This document shows positions 9,992 to 18,671 of a stretch of 64,000 nucleotides of DNA, in pieces. The position numbers and the translations under genes were made by a program. The notes under the pieces are model-generated. The model was not told the DNA's origin and searched no databases. It saw nothing but the letters and a program-made list of their open reading frames with translations. This DNA comes from Rhodopirellula sp. GTDB lineage: Bacteria; Planctomycetota; Planctomycetia; Pirellulales; Pirellulaceae. How positions within the stretch are numbered: the first letter of the stretch is position 1; every line of letters begins with the position of its first letter. The DNA is taken from positions 37,866-101,865 of the forward strand of contig DOPG01000012.1 of NCBI GenBank assembly GCA_003513555.1, written 5' to 3'.

Positions 9992-10915
9992 TTGCGACTT
10001 TCAATTTTGTTCCTTGTTGCCGCCTCGCTTTGCATTGGATTCCACAAAAACGTAGTTGATGCAAAAGAAACCAAAATCGTCTTGGTTGCAGGAAAGCCCT
10101 CGCATCCACCAAGAATGCACGAATTCAACGCGGGCGTTCAACTGATGACTGAATGCCTGAAGGACGTACCAGACCTCAACGTACAGTTCGTACTGAATGG
10201 CTGGCCAGAAGATGAATCCATCTTTGATGATGCCAGCGCGGTTGTTTTCTTCATGGACGGGGGGCGACGTCATGAGGTAGTTGGGGAAAAGGGAAGGCGA
10301 TTAAAAGTTGTTGATGAGTGGTCATCGAAAGGTGTTGGATTGGGTTTCATGCACTTTGGTGTAGAAGTCATCGCTGATCAGGCTGGAACAGAATTCAAAC
10401 GATGGATTGGCGGTCACTACGAGCACATGCACTCATGCAATCCAATTTGGGAACCAAATTTCATGGTATTTCCAGAGCATCCAATCAGCCGAGGCGTAAA
10501 ACCGTTTCAGGCCAAAGATGAATGGTATTTCAATATGCGTTTTGTTGGCGACATATCCGGCGAAAAAGCCGCAGAGATTGAAGGACTCAAGTTTGTTCCC
10601 ATCCTGACGGCTATTCCGTCAGATAAAGTCCGCGATGGACCCTACGTCTACCCACAAGGGCCCTATCCACACATACAAGCATCCAAGGGGCGGGCCGAGG
10701 CAATGATGTGGACTGTGGAACGACCTGATGGAGGTCGTGGCTTTGGCTTCACTGGCGGGCACTTTCACGACAACTGGGAGAACGACAACTATCGCCGAGT
10801 GGTTCTCAACGCGATCCTCTGGATAGCAAAAGTGAATGTTCCCAAAGGCGGTGTCGAATCCGCTGTTTCAAAGAAACAGCTTAATGCCAATCTTGACCCC
10901 AAGAATCCCCGATAA
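9992..10915 (+). CDS. ThuA-domain secreted protein
   Basis: The 307-residue protein carries a ThuA-like (trehalose-utilisation, glutamine-amidotransferase-like) domain. The core is seen as KIVLVAGKPSHPPRMHEF (about 28-45), the VVFFMDGG strand, GVGLGFMHFGVEV, IGGHYEHMHSCNPIWEPNF and the C-terminal GFGFTGGHFHDNWENDNYRR. A signal peptide (LSILFLVAASLCIG, ending near VVDAKE) starts directly at a TTG codon at 9992; no ATG precedes the signal peptide in frame, so the TTG start is favoured. Planctomycetes encode many such proteins next to carbohydrate-degradation genes, and the export signal suggests a periplasmic role with sugars. The exact reaction is unknown. It stands alone, convergent with the MoxR gene. 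Confidence 0.9.
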   Translation: MRLSILFLVAASLCIGFHKNVVDAKETKIVLVAGKPSHPPRMHEFNAGVQLMTECLKDVPDLNVQFVLNGWPEDESIFDDASAVVFFMDGGRRHEVVGEKGRRLKVVDEWSSKGVGLGFMHFGVEVIADQAGTEFKRWIGGHYEHMHSCNPIWEPNFMVFPEHPISRGVKPFQAKDEWYFNMRFVGDISGEKAAEIEGLKFVPILTAIPSDKVRDGPYVYPQGPYPHIQASKGRAEAMMWTVERPDGGRGFGFTGGHFHDNWENDNYRRVVLNAILWIAKVNVPKGGVESAVSKKQLNANLDPKNPR

Positions 10916-10958
10916 GACGTCGCAGCGAGCTTAGTGGGCAATCGAACGTCTTAACCAG

Positions 10959-10995
10959 TACCGCAAAAAACGCCCTGCTCGGGTCAATTGCGGTA
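10959..10995. terminator. Inverted repeat between convergent genes
   Basis: TACCGCAA at 10959-10966 pairs with TTGCGGTA at 10988-10995 across a 21-nt loop. It lies between the ThuA and MoxR stop codons and may help end both transcripts. It lacks a T-run, so the call is weak. Confidence 0.3.
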
Positions 10996-11012
10996 GAGTA
11001 TGAGAGCGGGGC

Positions 11013-12017
11013 TCACTCACCCTTTTCTGGCACATTTTCAAGTATGTCCAGCAATATCTGATCAGCTTCAATGCCCTCAGCTTGGGCTTCAAAATTTAAA
11101 AGTACTCTGTGCCGCATGGCGGGCAGGAATACTCGCCGCACATCTTCAAAGCTGACGTTGTAGCGACCTTCGAGCAGAGCTCGTACCTTGGAAGCCAACG
11201 CAAGTGTTTGTGCACCTCGCGGGCTGGCACCCCAACGTACATAATTGTTGGTTGCTGCAACCGAGTGAGGACCATCGGGGTGTGTCCCGAGATTCAAACG
11301 GACCAAGTAGTCTCGAACATGGGGTGCAAGAATGACCTTGCGGACCATCTGCTGCCACTTTTGAATCTCTTCACCATGCATCACTTTCTCAAGCTCAGCC
11401 TGATGGTCCTGGGTTGTCCGTTCGACGATGGAATTCAGATCTTCACGGCTACTATACCCGACCACTAATTTAAAAAGGAAACGGTCTAACTGTGCTTCGG
11501 GCAGAGGATAAGTTCCCTCCTGCTCAATCGGGTTCTGCGTAGCAAGGACAAAGAATGGCTTCTGCAACACAAAGCGTGTTCCCCCAGCGGTCACTGTTCC
11601 TTCCTGCATGGTTTCTAACATCGCGGACTGAGTTTTGGGTGTCGCGCGGTTGATCTCATCCGCCAGCAGGATCTGCGTGAATACCGGTCCTCGTTGAAAT
11701 TCGAATCCACGGCGACCGTTTTCATCCTCAACAATCATGTTGGTGCCGAGGATGTCGGCAGGCATCAAGTCCGGTGTGAATTGAATGCGACTGTAATTCA
11801 AGTCCATGACATCAGACAAGGTTCGGACGAGCATGGTTTTCCCCAGCCCGGGAACACCTTCCAACAAACAATGCCCACCGCAGAAAATCGCTGTCAACAC
11901 ACCGTGAACGATGTCGTCATGACCGACGATGACACGGCCGATCATTTCACGGACTGCGTTATAACGCTGCCCAAACTCTTCTGCTTCGGCCTGCATCGAT
12001 TCTACTGTGTTACTCAT
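11013..12017 (-). CDS. MoxR-family AAA+ ATPase
   Basis: A 334-residue MoxR ATPase, a chaperone-like family that helps mature metal-dependent or envelope enzyme complexes. Numbering from a possible in-frame start two codons upstream (12023), the Walker A motif GVPGLGKT is at 56-63 and Walker B ILLADEIN at 118-125. They are followed by ATQNPIEQEGTYPLPEAQLD, the MoxR sensor-1 and arginine region. Length is typical (about 330). MoxR genes usually precede DUF58 and von Willebrand A genes; here the next genes downstream are on the other strand, so this copy is separated from those partners. An M19 dipeptidase gene lies 176 bp upstream on the same strand and may share its promoter. The likely start is the MSNT methionine at 12017. 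Confidence 0.95.
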   Translation of the reverse strand: MSNTVESMQAEAEEFGQRYNAVREMIGRVIVGHDDIVHGVLTAIFCGGHCLLEGVPGLGKTMLVRTLSDVMDLNYSRIQFTPDLMPADILGTNMIVEDENGRRGFEFQRGPVFTQILLADEINRATPKTQSAMLETMQEGTVTAGGTRFVLQKPFFVLATQNPIEQEGTYPLPEAQLDRFLFKLVVGYSSREDLNSIVERTTQDHQAELEKVMHGEEIQKWQQMVRKVILAPHVRDYLVRLNLGTHPDGPHSVAATNNYVRWGASPRGAQTLALASKVRALLEGRYNVSFEDVRRVFLPAMRHRVLLNFEAQAEGIEADQILLDILENVPEKGE

Positions 12018-12198
12018 CTGCATTCATCAATGGGTTGGTGACCATGCCGTGCGATCTGGCCAATGTGCCCGCAAACGTACGGTTGGTGAAAAGCTGCAGA
12101 AACAACGCTTGGAATGGCGAAGCAAATGCAGGGAAACCGCCGTTAATCATAACGGAAATACTGTCACTTGGGTGACGCTCCTCGTGCTTCAATTCAGT

Positions 12199-13500
12199 CT
12201 ATTCCGAGCTACCAACCTGCTTTTGCTGTAACAACTTGCTCGAAACCTGCTCTACCTGCCGGAAAACTCGCATTACATTCCCTCCAAGAACCTTTCGAAT
12301 CTCAACTTCTGTATAGCCACGATCCAGCAGGCCCTGAGTGATAACCGGGTAGGTACTGACATCTTCAAGCTGCGCCGGAAGTGCTGGGACGCCGTCGTAA
12401 TCGGAACCCAATCCGACATGGTCGATCCCAGCCACTTTGACAATCTGATCAATATGATCCAGCAGATCATGCACAGTGCATCGGTCCGATCGGGGATTCT
12501 TAAGCTCCCACTGCCTCAGTTCAGACGTCACTTTTTCATCATCATCTGGATGAAGCTGCCTCAACTTTTCACGCTGGGCAGTCCGTTTTCGAGATCGCGC
12601 CGCATCAACGGGATTTACGAAATCGGAAAAGAAATTCACCATCACTACACCACCATTCTTTTTTGTCATTAACAACACATCATCCGGAACATTTCGTGGG
12701 TGATCAGCAACAGCGCGGGCCGATGAATGCGAAAAAATCACGGGTGCCTTCGTCGTCTCCAACGCTTTTCTCATGCAAGCAGGTGAAACATGAGACAGAT
12801 CAACTATCATGCCCAGGCGATTCATTTCATGAACGATCTCCTCGCCAAAAGCAGACAGCCCACCGGAAATTGGCTCGTCGCTACAAGAGTCTGCCCAATC
12901 AAGAGACATCGAGTGAGTCAATGTCATGTACCTGGCCCCTTCACGATACAGTTGGCGAAGAACATTCAACGAGTTTTCGATGGAGTGTCCTCCCTCTACA
13001 CCGATCAATGATGCAATTTTTCCATCACGGCGGATTCGGGTGACATCCTCAGCGGTCAACGCCAACTCAAACACATCGCTGTACTGTTTCGTCAACTCCC
13101 TCACAACTGCGATCTGTTCAAGTGTCGCCGTAAGAGCATTGTTATGTGTCGCAGTAGAAACGGGCACATACACGGACCAAAACTGAGCGCCGACACCGCC
13201 CCTACGTAATCGCGGGATATCAGTGTGGAGGTCAAGCTGGTTCATTCGCAAATCGATCTTCCCGACTGCTCTACCACTCTTTCGCAGCGTCCACGGTAAA
13301 TCGTTATGCCCATCAAACACCGGAGCTGCTTTGTGAATCCGAATCGCCTGATCCGTAACGACGATCAGAGCCCGCTTACTTGTAGTCGACTCCTTCGCGG
13401 ATGGGCCGCCAGAATCAACATCAGCACCAAGAAACGGACAAGCAACAAGTGACGCAGCGGCACAAAATACATTTCGCAGGTAAATCACAAGATCACTCAC
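12199..13500 (-). CDS. Membrane dipeptidase, M19 family, probable lipoprotein
   Basis: The 433-residue protein matches renal-dipeptidase-like M19 zinc enzymes, which cleave dipeptides, including some with D-residues, outside the cytoplasm. Signatures in order are DGHNDLPW (zinc-binding HxD), EGGHSIENSL with the bridging glutamate, LTHSMSLDWADS, DLSHVSPACMRKAL, FSHSSARAV and HVGLGSDYDGV. The N-terminus has a short hydrophobic segment with an LVAC lipobox at 16-19, suggesting lipid attachment after export. It is upstream of the MoxR gene on the same strand with a 175-bp gap. The likely job is peptide scavenging or peptidoglycan-peptide turnover; substrate choice cannot be read from sequence. 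Confidence 0.92.
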   Translation of the reverse strand: MSDLVIYLRNVFCAAASLVACPFLGADVDSGGPSAKESTTSKRALIVVTDQAIRIHKAAPVFDGHNDLPWTLRKSGRAVGKIDLRMNQLDLHTDIPRLRRGGVGAQFWSVYVPVSTATHNNALTATLEQIAVVRELTKQYSDVFELALTAEDVTRIRRDGKIASLIGVEGGHSIENSLNVLRQLYREGARYMTLTHSMSLDWADSCSDEPISGGLSAFGEEIVHEMNRLGMIVDLSHVSPACMRKALETTKAPVIFSHSSARAVADHPRNVPDDVLLMTKKNGGVVMVNFFSDFVNPVDAARSRKRTAQREKLRQLHPDDDEKVTSELRQWELKNPRSDRCTVHDLLDHIDQIVKVAGIDHVGLGSDYDGVPALPAQLEDVSTYPVITQGLLDRGYTEVEIRKVLGGNVMRVFRQVEQVSSKLLQQKQVGSSE

Positions 13501-13638
13501 AGCTACATGGAATGATTCAGTAAGCCCCCATCATGACAGACGACTCGGTCCTGCTCCACCCGCAATTTCTAATGATCCAATCACCACGAGATGGTCTGTT
13601 GGTTTGCAAACGTACTTAACATCGGGCTCCCCATAGGA

Positions 13639-15060
13639 TCATATGTTTTTTTTAGCCTGCTTCAATCGATCATGCTCATCGCGGACCTTGTAAAAAGGGT
13701 CAAGCGGATAACAGCCACTAACAATGCCATTACGTGGCGCCGTCGTACAATCACTGAAGGTGCGACACACTTTTTTTCGGGTCAGTTGCTCGCCTGATAA
13801 GACATCAGCAGGCAACTCTGGGTAAGACAACACCATTCGGCCTAAACCTACGGAATCCACCCACCTATCCCGGACAAGGGCCTGAGCAGCATGTGGCAAC
13901 CAGTCCTGAAGATAACTATAGCCGGATCCAACAAATATCAGCTCGGGATGCTCCTGTTTCAATTCAGCAGTTGCACGTAACTGACGTGCAACACCCACCA
14001 GCGGATCTTCTGGAGGTTTGTATCCATCGCTGGGTGGAAAATAGGCGGGTCGCTGGATGTGCGGATTGTAATACGGACTTCCTGCTGTCGTACAAACGAG
14101 CTTGATGCCGAGACTCTTAAGAAGCTCCATGAATTTTAACGGTTCGCCCAAATCGACTTCGCAGCCCGATACATCACTACCGAATGCAAAACGTTGGTTC
14201 CCGAGCGGGTCAGCGACGCCGATTCGATCCTCCCCGGGCTGGAATGGCAGGAAATCAAAAATGCTGAGCCTGACTCCAATCATCAAGCCCGGGGCACGCG
14301 AATGAATCCCTTGAACAATATCGCATAGAAAACGTGTTCGGTTTTCAAAACTACCACCAAACCGCCCGACTCGATCGACACCACTTAATAACTCATGCCC
14401 CAAGTAACCATGGCAATGTTTGATGTCAACAAAATCAAAACCTGCCTGCTGTGCGAGCACAGCAGCGTTGATGAAGTCATCTATCAGATCCTGTAACTCA
14501 TCATCCGAAAAAACCGCGGCACCATCATCAAGCCCCAACCGGGCATCCAATGCTGCATTGCGTTGCACCGTCCGCGGTTCGCTAACACTTTTTTGGTTGG
14601 GGCGTGCATACCTCCCCGAGTGAGTCAACTGTAAGCCGACAACCAAGTCATCGTCCTGGCCAAAATCCCCTCGGTGTGCCTTGCATAACTCCAATCTCAA
14701 GGCCTCAATATCTGCCAGATTCTCAGGAGAGATCATCAACTGATTTGGATTAGCGCGACCATCAGGACGGACCGCAACTGCCTCTCCCCCCCAAATCAAC
14801 TTCGCACCGCTGAGGCCAAAGTTTCGCCACCGCCTTCTCGTCAACTCGGTCGGCTTTCCACTGGGGGTTCCATCCCAACCCTCCATGGGAAGAATGCAAA
14901 AGCGGTTCCCAATTGTCACACCATCGATATGCAAAGGGTCAGCAAGAGGATTGTTACTGGTCACGATCTGTGCATCACAGGGAAACTCGATTCCCAAATT
15001 GGCAAGATAGCTCACAAAGTCATCGTGTTTCTTAAAACTTGCCACACGCGGGTAAACCAT
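13639..15060 (-). CDS. NADH:flavin oxidoreductase, old yellow enzyme family
   Basis: This 473-residue flavoenzyme has the FMN-binding TIM barrel of the old yellow enzyme family: [19 protein letters not shown] near the N-terminus, [33 protein letters not shown] (the HCHGYL active-site motif) and a C-terminal [17 protein letters not shown] barrel end. It lacks the extra FAD/NAD domain of 2,4-dienoyl-CoA reductases, so it is the barrel plus short extensions. Its ATG overlaps the TGA of the upstream aldolase gene by one base (TGATG), which implies translational coupling. It should reduce an activated C=C bond of an unknown intermediate, presumably one made or used by the adjacent aldolase. No signal peptide is present. 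Confidence 0.9.
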   Translation of the reverse strand: MVYPRVASFKKHDDFVSYLANLGIEFPCDAQIVTSNNPLADPLHIDGVTIGNRFCILPMEGWDGTPSGKPTELTRRRWRNFGLSGAKLIWGGEAVAVRPDGRANPNQLMISPENLADIEALRLELCKAHRGDFGQDDDLVVGLQLTHSGRYARPNQKSVSEPRTVQRNAALDARLGLDDGAAVFSDDELQDLIDDFINAAVLAQQAGFDFVDIKHCHGYLGHELLSGVDRVGRFGGSFENRTRFLCDIVQGIHSRAPGLMIGVRLSIFDFLPFQPGEDRIGVADPLGNQRFAFGSDVSGCEVDLGEPLKFMELLKSLGIKLVCTTAGSPYYNPHIQRPAYFPPSDGYKPPEDPLVGVARQLRATAELKQEHPELIFVGSGYSYLQDWLPHAAQALVRDRWVDSVGLGRMVLSYPELPADVLSGEQLTRKKVCRTFSDCTTAPRNGIVSGCYPLDPFYKVRDEHDRLKQAKKNI

Positions 15061-16025
15061 CAATGCTCCTCTTTCATGATTCTCTGAATATCACTTGCAA
15101 TCAATTCTAGAACTGCAGCATCAGATTCGGGTCGATGGGGTGAATCCGGGTGCGTCTGATCGCTGGCAAGCATACCTCGAATTTTTAAAAACATGGCAGC
15201 CGAGTGTTTGTATGCTGGTGCGGGATCACGGAAGGTAAAAGCGCCCAGATACTGAAGCAAATCATTCAGTTCATGAAAACCCGGATCCCCCGCTTCCCAC
15301 ATGGCATCCCGTCTAGCAAATGCATCGGGGGCAAATGTACTCAAGCCCAACAAATAATCACTCCCATACATCACCATATCGATGGCAAGATCGTTCCCCG
15401 TAAACACTTTAAAATCTGGGCGAACACGATTTCGCAACTCAAGACGCTGCCACTCCGGCAATCGGTGAAGTGAAGAATGCTTTGCACCCATAGCGTTTGG
15501 AATCATCATCAATTGTTGATAGATATCCAACGGGTAAATCCTGCCAAAGGGCGCGAAGACCTTCCCCAATTCAAAAAACAGAAATTCCTGACACTCACCC
15601 GCCAGTGCCTCATACGCTTCGACCAATTGATCATCCGCCAACTCGATCAACCCGTACGACTGAAAAAAGATGGGTGTGCCGCCATGTCGCTGAATTTGCT
15701 CAATTCCCGCCCGATACCTATCTCTCCCAAAAGCAGCGCCCGGCTGATCGCCAACAAAAACACCTGCCACATACGATCGCCCACTAGTGATTCGTTTCGA
15801 CCGCAATAATACTTCCTCACGGACTCGATCATCAATCAGATTACCGTAGCCCGTATCCATATTGACCGCCGGAACCAATCCAGCATCAAGTGTACGATGC
15901 AGGTGCGCATCAAAGCCTTGCCAATCAACTTCTCCACCCACATGGTATGGCAGTAGGATGGCGGAAATGCCCATAATCTTGCGACGAGGCCGGAGCAGTT
16001 TTGCGGGATCGATCACTTCAGTCAT
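15060..16025 (-). CDS. Dihydrodipicolinate synthase/N-acetylneuraminate lyase-family aldolase
   Basis: A 321-residue class I aldolase-fold protein related to DapA and NanA. The N-terminus reads [20 protein letters not shown], and [10 protein letters not shown] replaces the usual GTTGE loop. The lysine in [10 protein letters not shown] fits the Schiff-base residue, and the late [20 protein letters not shown] matches the barrel end. The altered GTTGE region argues against true dihydrodipicolinate synthase; lyase or dehydratase activity on a sugar acid or keto acid is more likely. It is first in a two-gene unit, overlaps the flavin oxidoreductase by one base, and starts divergently from an AraC regulator. 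A GAGGAG ribosome-binding site for the next gene is embedded in its 3' end. Confidence 0.88.
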   Translation of the reverse strand: MTEVIDPAKLLRPRRKIMGISAILLPYHVGGEVDWQGFDAHLHRTLDAGLVPAVNMDTGYGNLIDDRVREEVLLRSKRITSGRSYVAGVFVGDQPGAAFGRDRYRAGIEQIQRHGGTPIFFQSYGLIELADDQLVEAYEALAGECQEFLFFELGKVFAPFGRIYPLDIYQQLMMIPNAMGAKHSSLHRLPEWQRLELRNRVRPDFKVFTGNDLAIDMVMYGSDYLLGLSTFAPDAFARRDAMWEAGDPGFHELNDLLQYLGAFTFRDPAPAYKHSAAMFLKIRGMLASDQTHPDSPHRPESDAAVLELIASDIQRIMKEEH

Positions 16026-16115
16026 GTTTTTAAATCGTAATAATTATTAATCAGTTCAACTTTAAGTTGCATTGCAACGCCTGTCTTGGCGAATTGGGCA
16101 TTACTGGACCTTGCA
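16026..16115. promoter_or_regulatory. Divergent promoter region, aldolase operon and AraC gene
   Basis: This short AT-rich gap (including AATAATTATTAATCAG near 16038-16053) lies between the divergent aldolase and AraC-family starts. It must hold the promoter of the aldolase/reductase pair and probably the operator of the adjacent regulator. A TTG at 16086 could also extend the regulator leftwards. Confidence 0.45.
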
Positions 16116-16970
16116 ATGCAGGCAATGAGATCAGACTTGGATTATCAATTCACGGACCAGGCGCTTCCAGAAAACCTGCCCCCCTGGGGTGTTCTTGTGC
16201 TGGAAAGCCATCACAGCTCAAAATTCGCGATGAACTGGCGGACTCATGAGTTTGTCAAAATTATATACGTATGGAAGGGTAGGGGAGAGTTTCATATTGA
16301 TGACGAGATTCACCAGTTCGATGCCAATGATGTAATTGTCATTCCACCAAACACGCGCAATCGCATCATTGATGACAAATCTGCCGCGTCCAGCTTATAC
16401 ATCTGCTGCATTTCAACACAGCTTTTCAACTTCGAACCCAGTCTCGTTGGATCGCTAAAGGTTCGGCTACAAAGCCGTCGGCACGGGTTCACGAATCGGA
16501 TCACATCACTGCTCCGACGCTTGATTCACTCTCAGCGAAAACCTGTGGCCACCACATCGATCTCAATGGTTGCTGACGCATTACTGCTATTGCAATGTGT
16601 ACTTGAACTTGAATCAAGATCGCAAATAAAGCTGCAAAGCAACAGCAACGAACGTTCCGTTATGAAGCGATACATCGCTGATCTACCTCATCGTTTTTTC
16701 GATGAATCATCAATCGATTCCACCAGCCAGCGACTTGGAATTCCCAGACGATCCTTCACTAAGCTTTTTCATGAATTGACTGGTGAAACATGGCTCGCTC
16801 ACACGCGACGCCTCGCTGTCGAACATGCCCAGCAAAGACTTTGTCGCACGGAACTCCCAATCACATCCATCGCTTTTGAATGTGGATTCCGCGACCTCTC
16901 GACCTTCTATCGGCAATTTAAAAAACTGTCGGGCATGTCACCAGGTGAGTACCGATCTACCAAGAGCTAA
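16116..16970 (+). CDS. AraC-family transcriptional regulator
   Basis: About 284 residues with an N-terminal cupin-type sensing domain (FVKIIYVWKGRGEFHIDD, DANDVIVIPPNTRNRII) and a C-terminal double helix-turn-helix of AraC type: SQRLGIPRRSFTKLFHELTG, then ITSIAFECGFRDLSTFYRQF and KLSGMSPGEYR. It should bind a small molecule and control transcription. Being divergent from the aldolase/flavin-reductase pair across about 100 bp, it is the natural candidate regulator of that pair. The start is uncertain: ATG at 16116 or 16125 fits the cupin start, while a TTG at 16086 would add ten residues. No membrane segment or signal peptide is seen. Confidence 0.92.
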   Translation: MQAMRSDLDYQFTDQALPENLPPWGVLVLESHHSSKFAMNWRTHEFVKIIYVWKGRGEFHIDDEIHQFDANDVIVIPPNTRNRIIDDKSAASSLYICCISTQLFNFEPSLVGSLKVRLQSRRHGFTNRITSLLRRLIHSQRKPVATTSISMVADALLLLQCVLELESRSQIKLQSNSNERSVMKRYIADLPHRFFDESSIDSTSQRLGIPRRSFTKLFHELTGETWLAHTRRLAVEHAQQRLCRTELPITSIAFECGFRDLSTFYRQFKKLSGMSPGEYRSTKS

Positions 16971-16990
16971 CTCTGAAGAGAGAACAGCAA

Positions 16991-18253
16991 TCATTCCTGA
17001 ATGCGATAGAGCGATGTTGCTGTTCTCAACAGAATCGAATCATCAATCACACCGAGCGATGCGAGAGTGCGTTCTTCAAGAAAATTTGTCGACAATTCTT
17101 CAAACTCTTCACCCGCCCTTACAACGGTGGTCACACCATCTTCACTAGTGAAGTACAGCTTTCCACCAGCCAAAAGGGGTGATGAAGAATAGTTCCCACC
17201 GATTCGCTTACGGTAAACGAGGTCTCCCGTCTCAGCTTCGACACACGTAGCTATTCCATCATCACTAATCGAATAAACCAACCCCTGATGTGCAACCATG
17301 GACGGTGTCTTGGGAACGTTCCTGTCAAGCTGCCATTCAACATGCGTATCGGTAACCACACCTCGACCCGTTGGACGAATCGCCAGCATTTTACTGCTAT
17401 CAAAACTCGTTGAAATAAAAACCAAGCCGCGGTGATAACTTGGCTTAGGAACTACCGAATAGCCAACATACCGCACATCCCAGATCGTTTTTCCAGTCGC
17501 TGGATCCAGTGCCAATACACAATCACTGCCTGGTGCGATGACTTGAAGTTGCCCATCTACTTCAATCACGGTCGGCGTACAAAACGAAAAAGTTTTCTTG
17601 GCTGAAACCGGCCGCACAGTCGCCCAAGCCAACCGACCGTTCACTGCATTTAACGCAACAATTTTTGGCTCTTCATCACCATCACAGGTGAAGATCAAAT
17701 TTCCTGAAGCGAGGACGGGACTACCGCCATTACCGTGCGTGGGTTTGAAGTACAGTTCGCGGTTCTTCCATAACACCTCGCCACTCAAATTTAAGCACGC
17801 TGTACCCTGATATCCAAAGTGCACGTAGATTCTGTCGCCCTCAATGACAGGTGTCGGACTGGCGTGACTGTTTTTGCGATGGATACGAGCAGGCCGTTCT
17901 CCTGTCTGCTCCATGATTGGAATCGTTTGCAGGATTTTTCCGGAGGCTGCATCAATGATGATCAAGGATAGCCGGTAAGCCTGCTTCTGTTGATCCTCAT
18001 CACGTTCGCCGGCAGGAATTGCTGCCGTTAGGTAAATACGGTCCCCAGCAGTCACGGGCGATGACCATCCCTCGCCTGGAATCTCTGTGCGCCAAGCGAT
18101 GTTCTTGTCAGCACCCCATTGAGTTGGCAGCGACTGATTAGTTACGCCATCACCTTTTGGGCCACGAAAAATTGGCCAATTGTCGGCCTTACACGCCGAC
18201 GAAAACGCACCAACAAACACCAACGTTAAAATAATCAAACAATTAGGCATCAT
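16991..18253 (-). CDS. PQQ-type beta-propeller secreted protein
   Basis: A 420-residue exported beta-propeller of the PQQ/BamB-like repeat type. A signal peptide (about 1-23) is followed by NWPIFRGPKGDGVTNQS, the planctomycete-typical opening (W-x-x-FRGP). Propeller blades then repeat the pattern GDRIYL / SGKILQTI / ETGDLVYR / ASGNLIFTCDG. These proteins are widespread in planctomycetes; most have no demonstrated cofactor, and the fold may serve protein-protein contacts or sugar binding in the periplasm. It converges on the AraC gene with 20 bp between stop codons and is divergent from the DUF1289 gene. A similar protein lies at 40436-41737. Confidence 0.9.
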   Translation of the reverse strand: MMPNCLIILTLVFVGAFSSACKADNWPIFRGPKGDGVTNQSLPTQWGADKNIAWRTEIPGEGWSSPVTAGDRIYLTAAIPAGERDEDQQKQAYRLSLIIIDAASGKILQTIPIMEQTGERPARIHRKNSHASPTPVIEGDRIYVHFGYQGTACLNLSGEVLWKNRELYFKPTHGNGGSPVLASGNLIFTCDGDEEPKIVALNAVNGRLAWATVRPVSAKKTFSFCTPTVIEVDGQLQVIAPGSDCVLALDPATGKTIWDVRYVGYSVVPKPSYHRGLVFISTSFDSSKMLAIRPTGRGVVTDTHVEWQLDRNVPKTPSMVAHQGLVYSISDDGIATCVEAETGDLVYRKRIGGNYSSSPLLAGGKLYFTSEDGVTTVVRAGEEFEELSTNFLEERTLASLGVIDDSILLRTATSLYRIQE

Positions 18254-18473
18254 TACTTTTTTATGGGAAAACAGAAACGGGAAGCGGTTTCAGAAACCGA
18301 CTGATTTTCGTGGAAGAAAAAGTCCATTGCCACGACAAATCCTCAGCCTTGACATGTCCAGATAATAATAAGCTCAGTCAGTTAGCAGAAAATGACAACT
18401 AGTCTTTCAACAGGTCGAAACCTCAGTCTAACGGACAGTGATCCATGAGGGATACAATCAGCAGGGACCTAAA

Positions 18474-18671
18474 ATGAATGATTCACCAAAACGCTCAATA
18501 CGCTCTCGATGCACCGGAGTTTGCAGGTTGAATGCTGATCGAGTGTGCATTGGATGCCACCGCGATGCCGAGCAGATCTCAGCATGGGCTGATGCCTCTA
18601 CGGATGACCGGGAAGAAATCAACTGTATCGCTGCATTACGAGAACAGCGGATGACGCGGCGTCCTGCCTAA
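18474..18671 (+). CDS. DUF1289 small cysteine protein
   Basis: A 65-residue protein of the DUF1289 family, identified by the cysteine pattern CTGVCRLNADRVCIGCHRDAEQISAW-like order: two cysteines spaced CxxxC, then CxGC, followed by the family's EQISAWADAS stretch. I chose the ATG at 18474 because it begins the conserved MNDSPKRS start; an upstream ATG would add twelve unrelated residues. The four cysteines suggest metal or iron-sulfur binding, but the function of the family is not established. The last bases overlap the 3' end of the convergent esterase gene by four bases. Confidence 0.85.
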   Translation: MNDSPKRSIRSRCTGVCRLNADRVCIGCHRDAEQISAWADASTDDREEINCIAALREQRMTRRPA

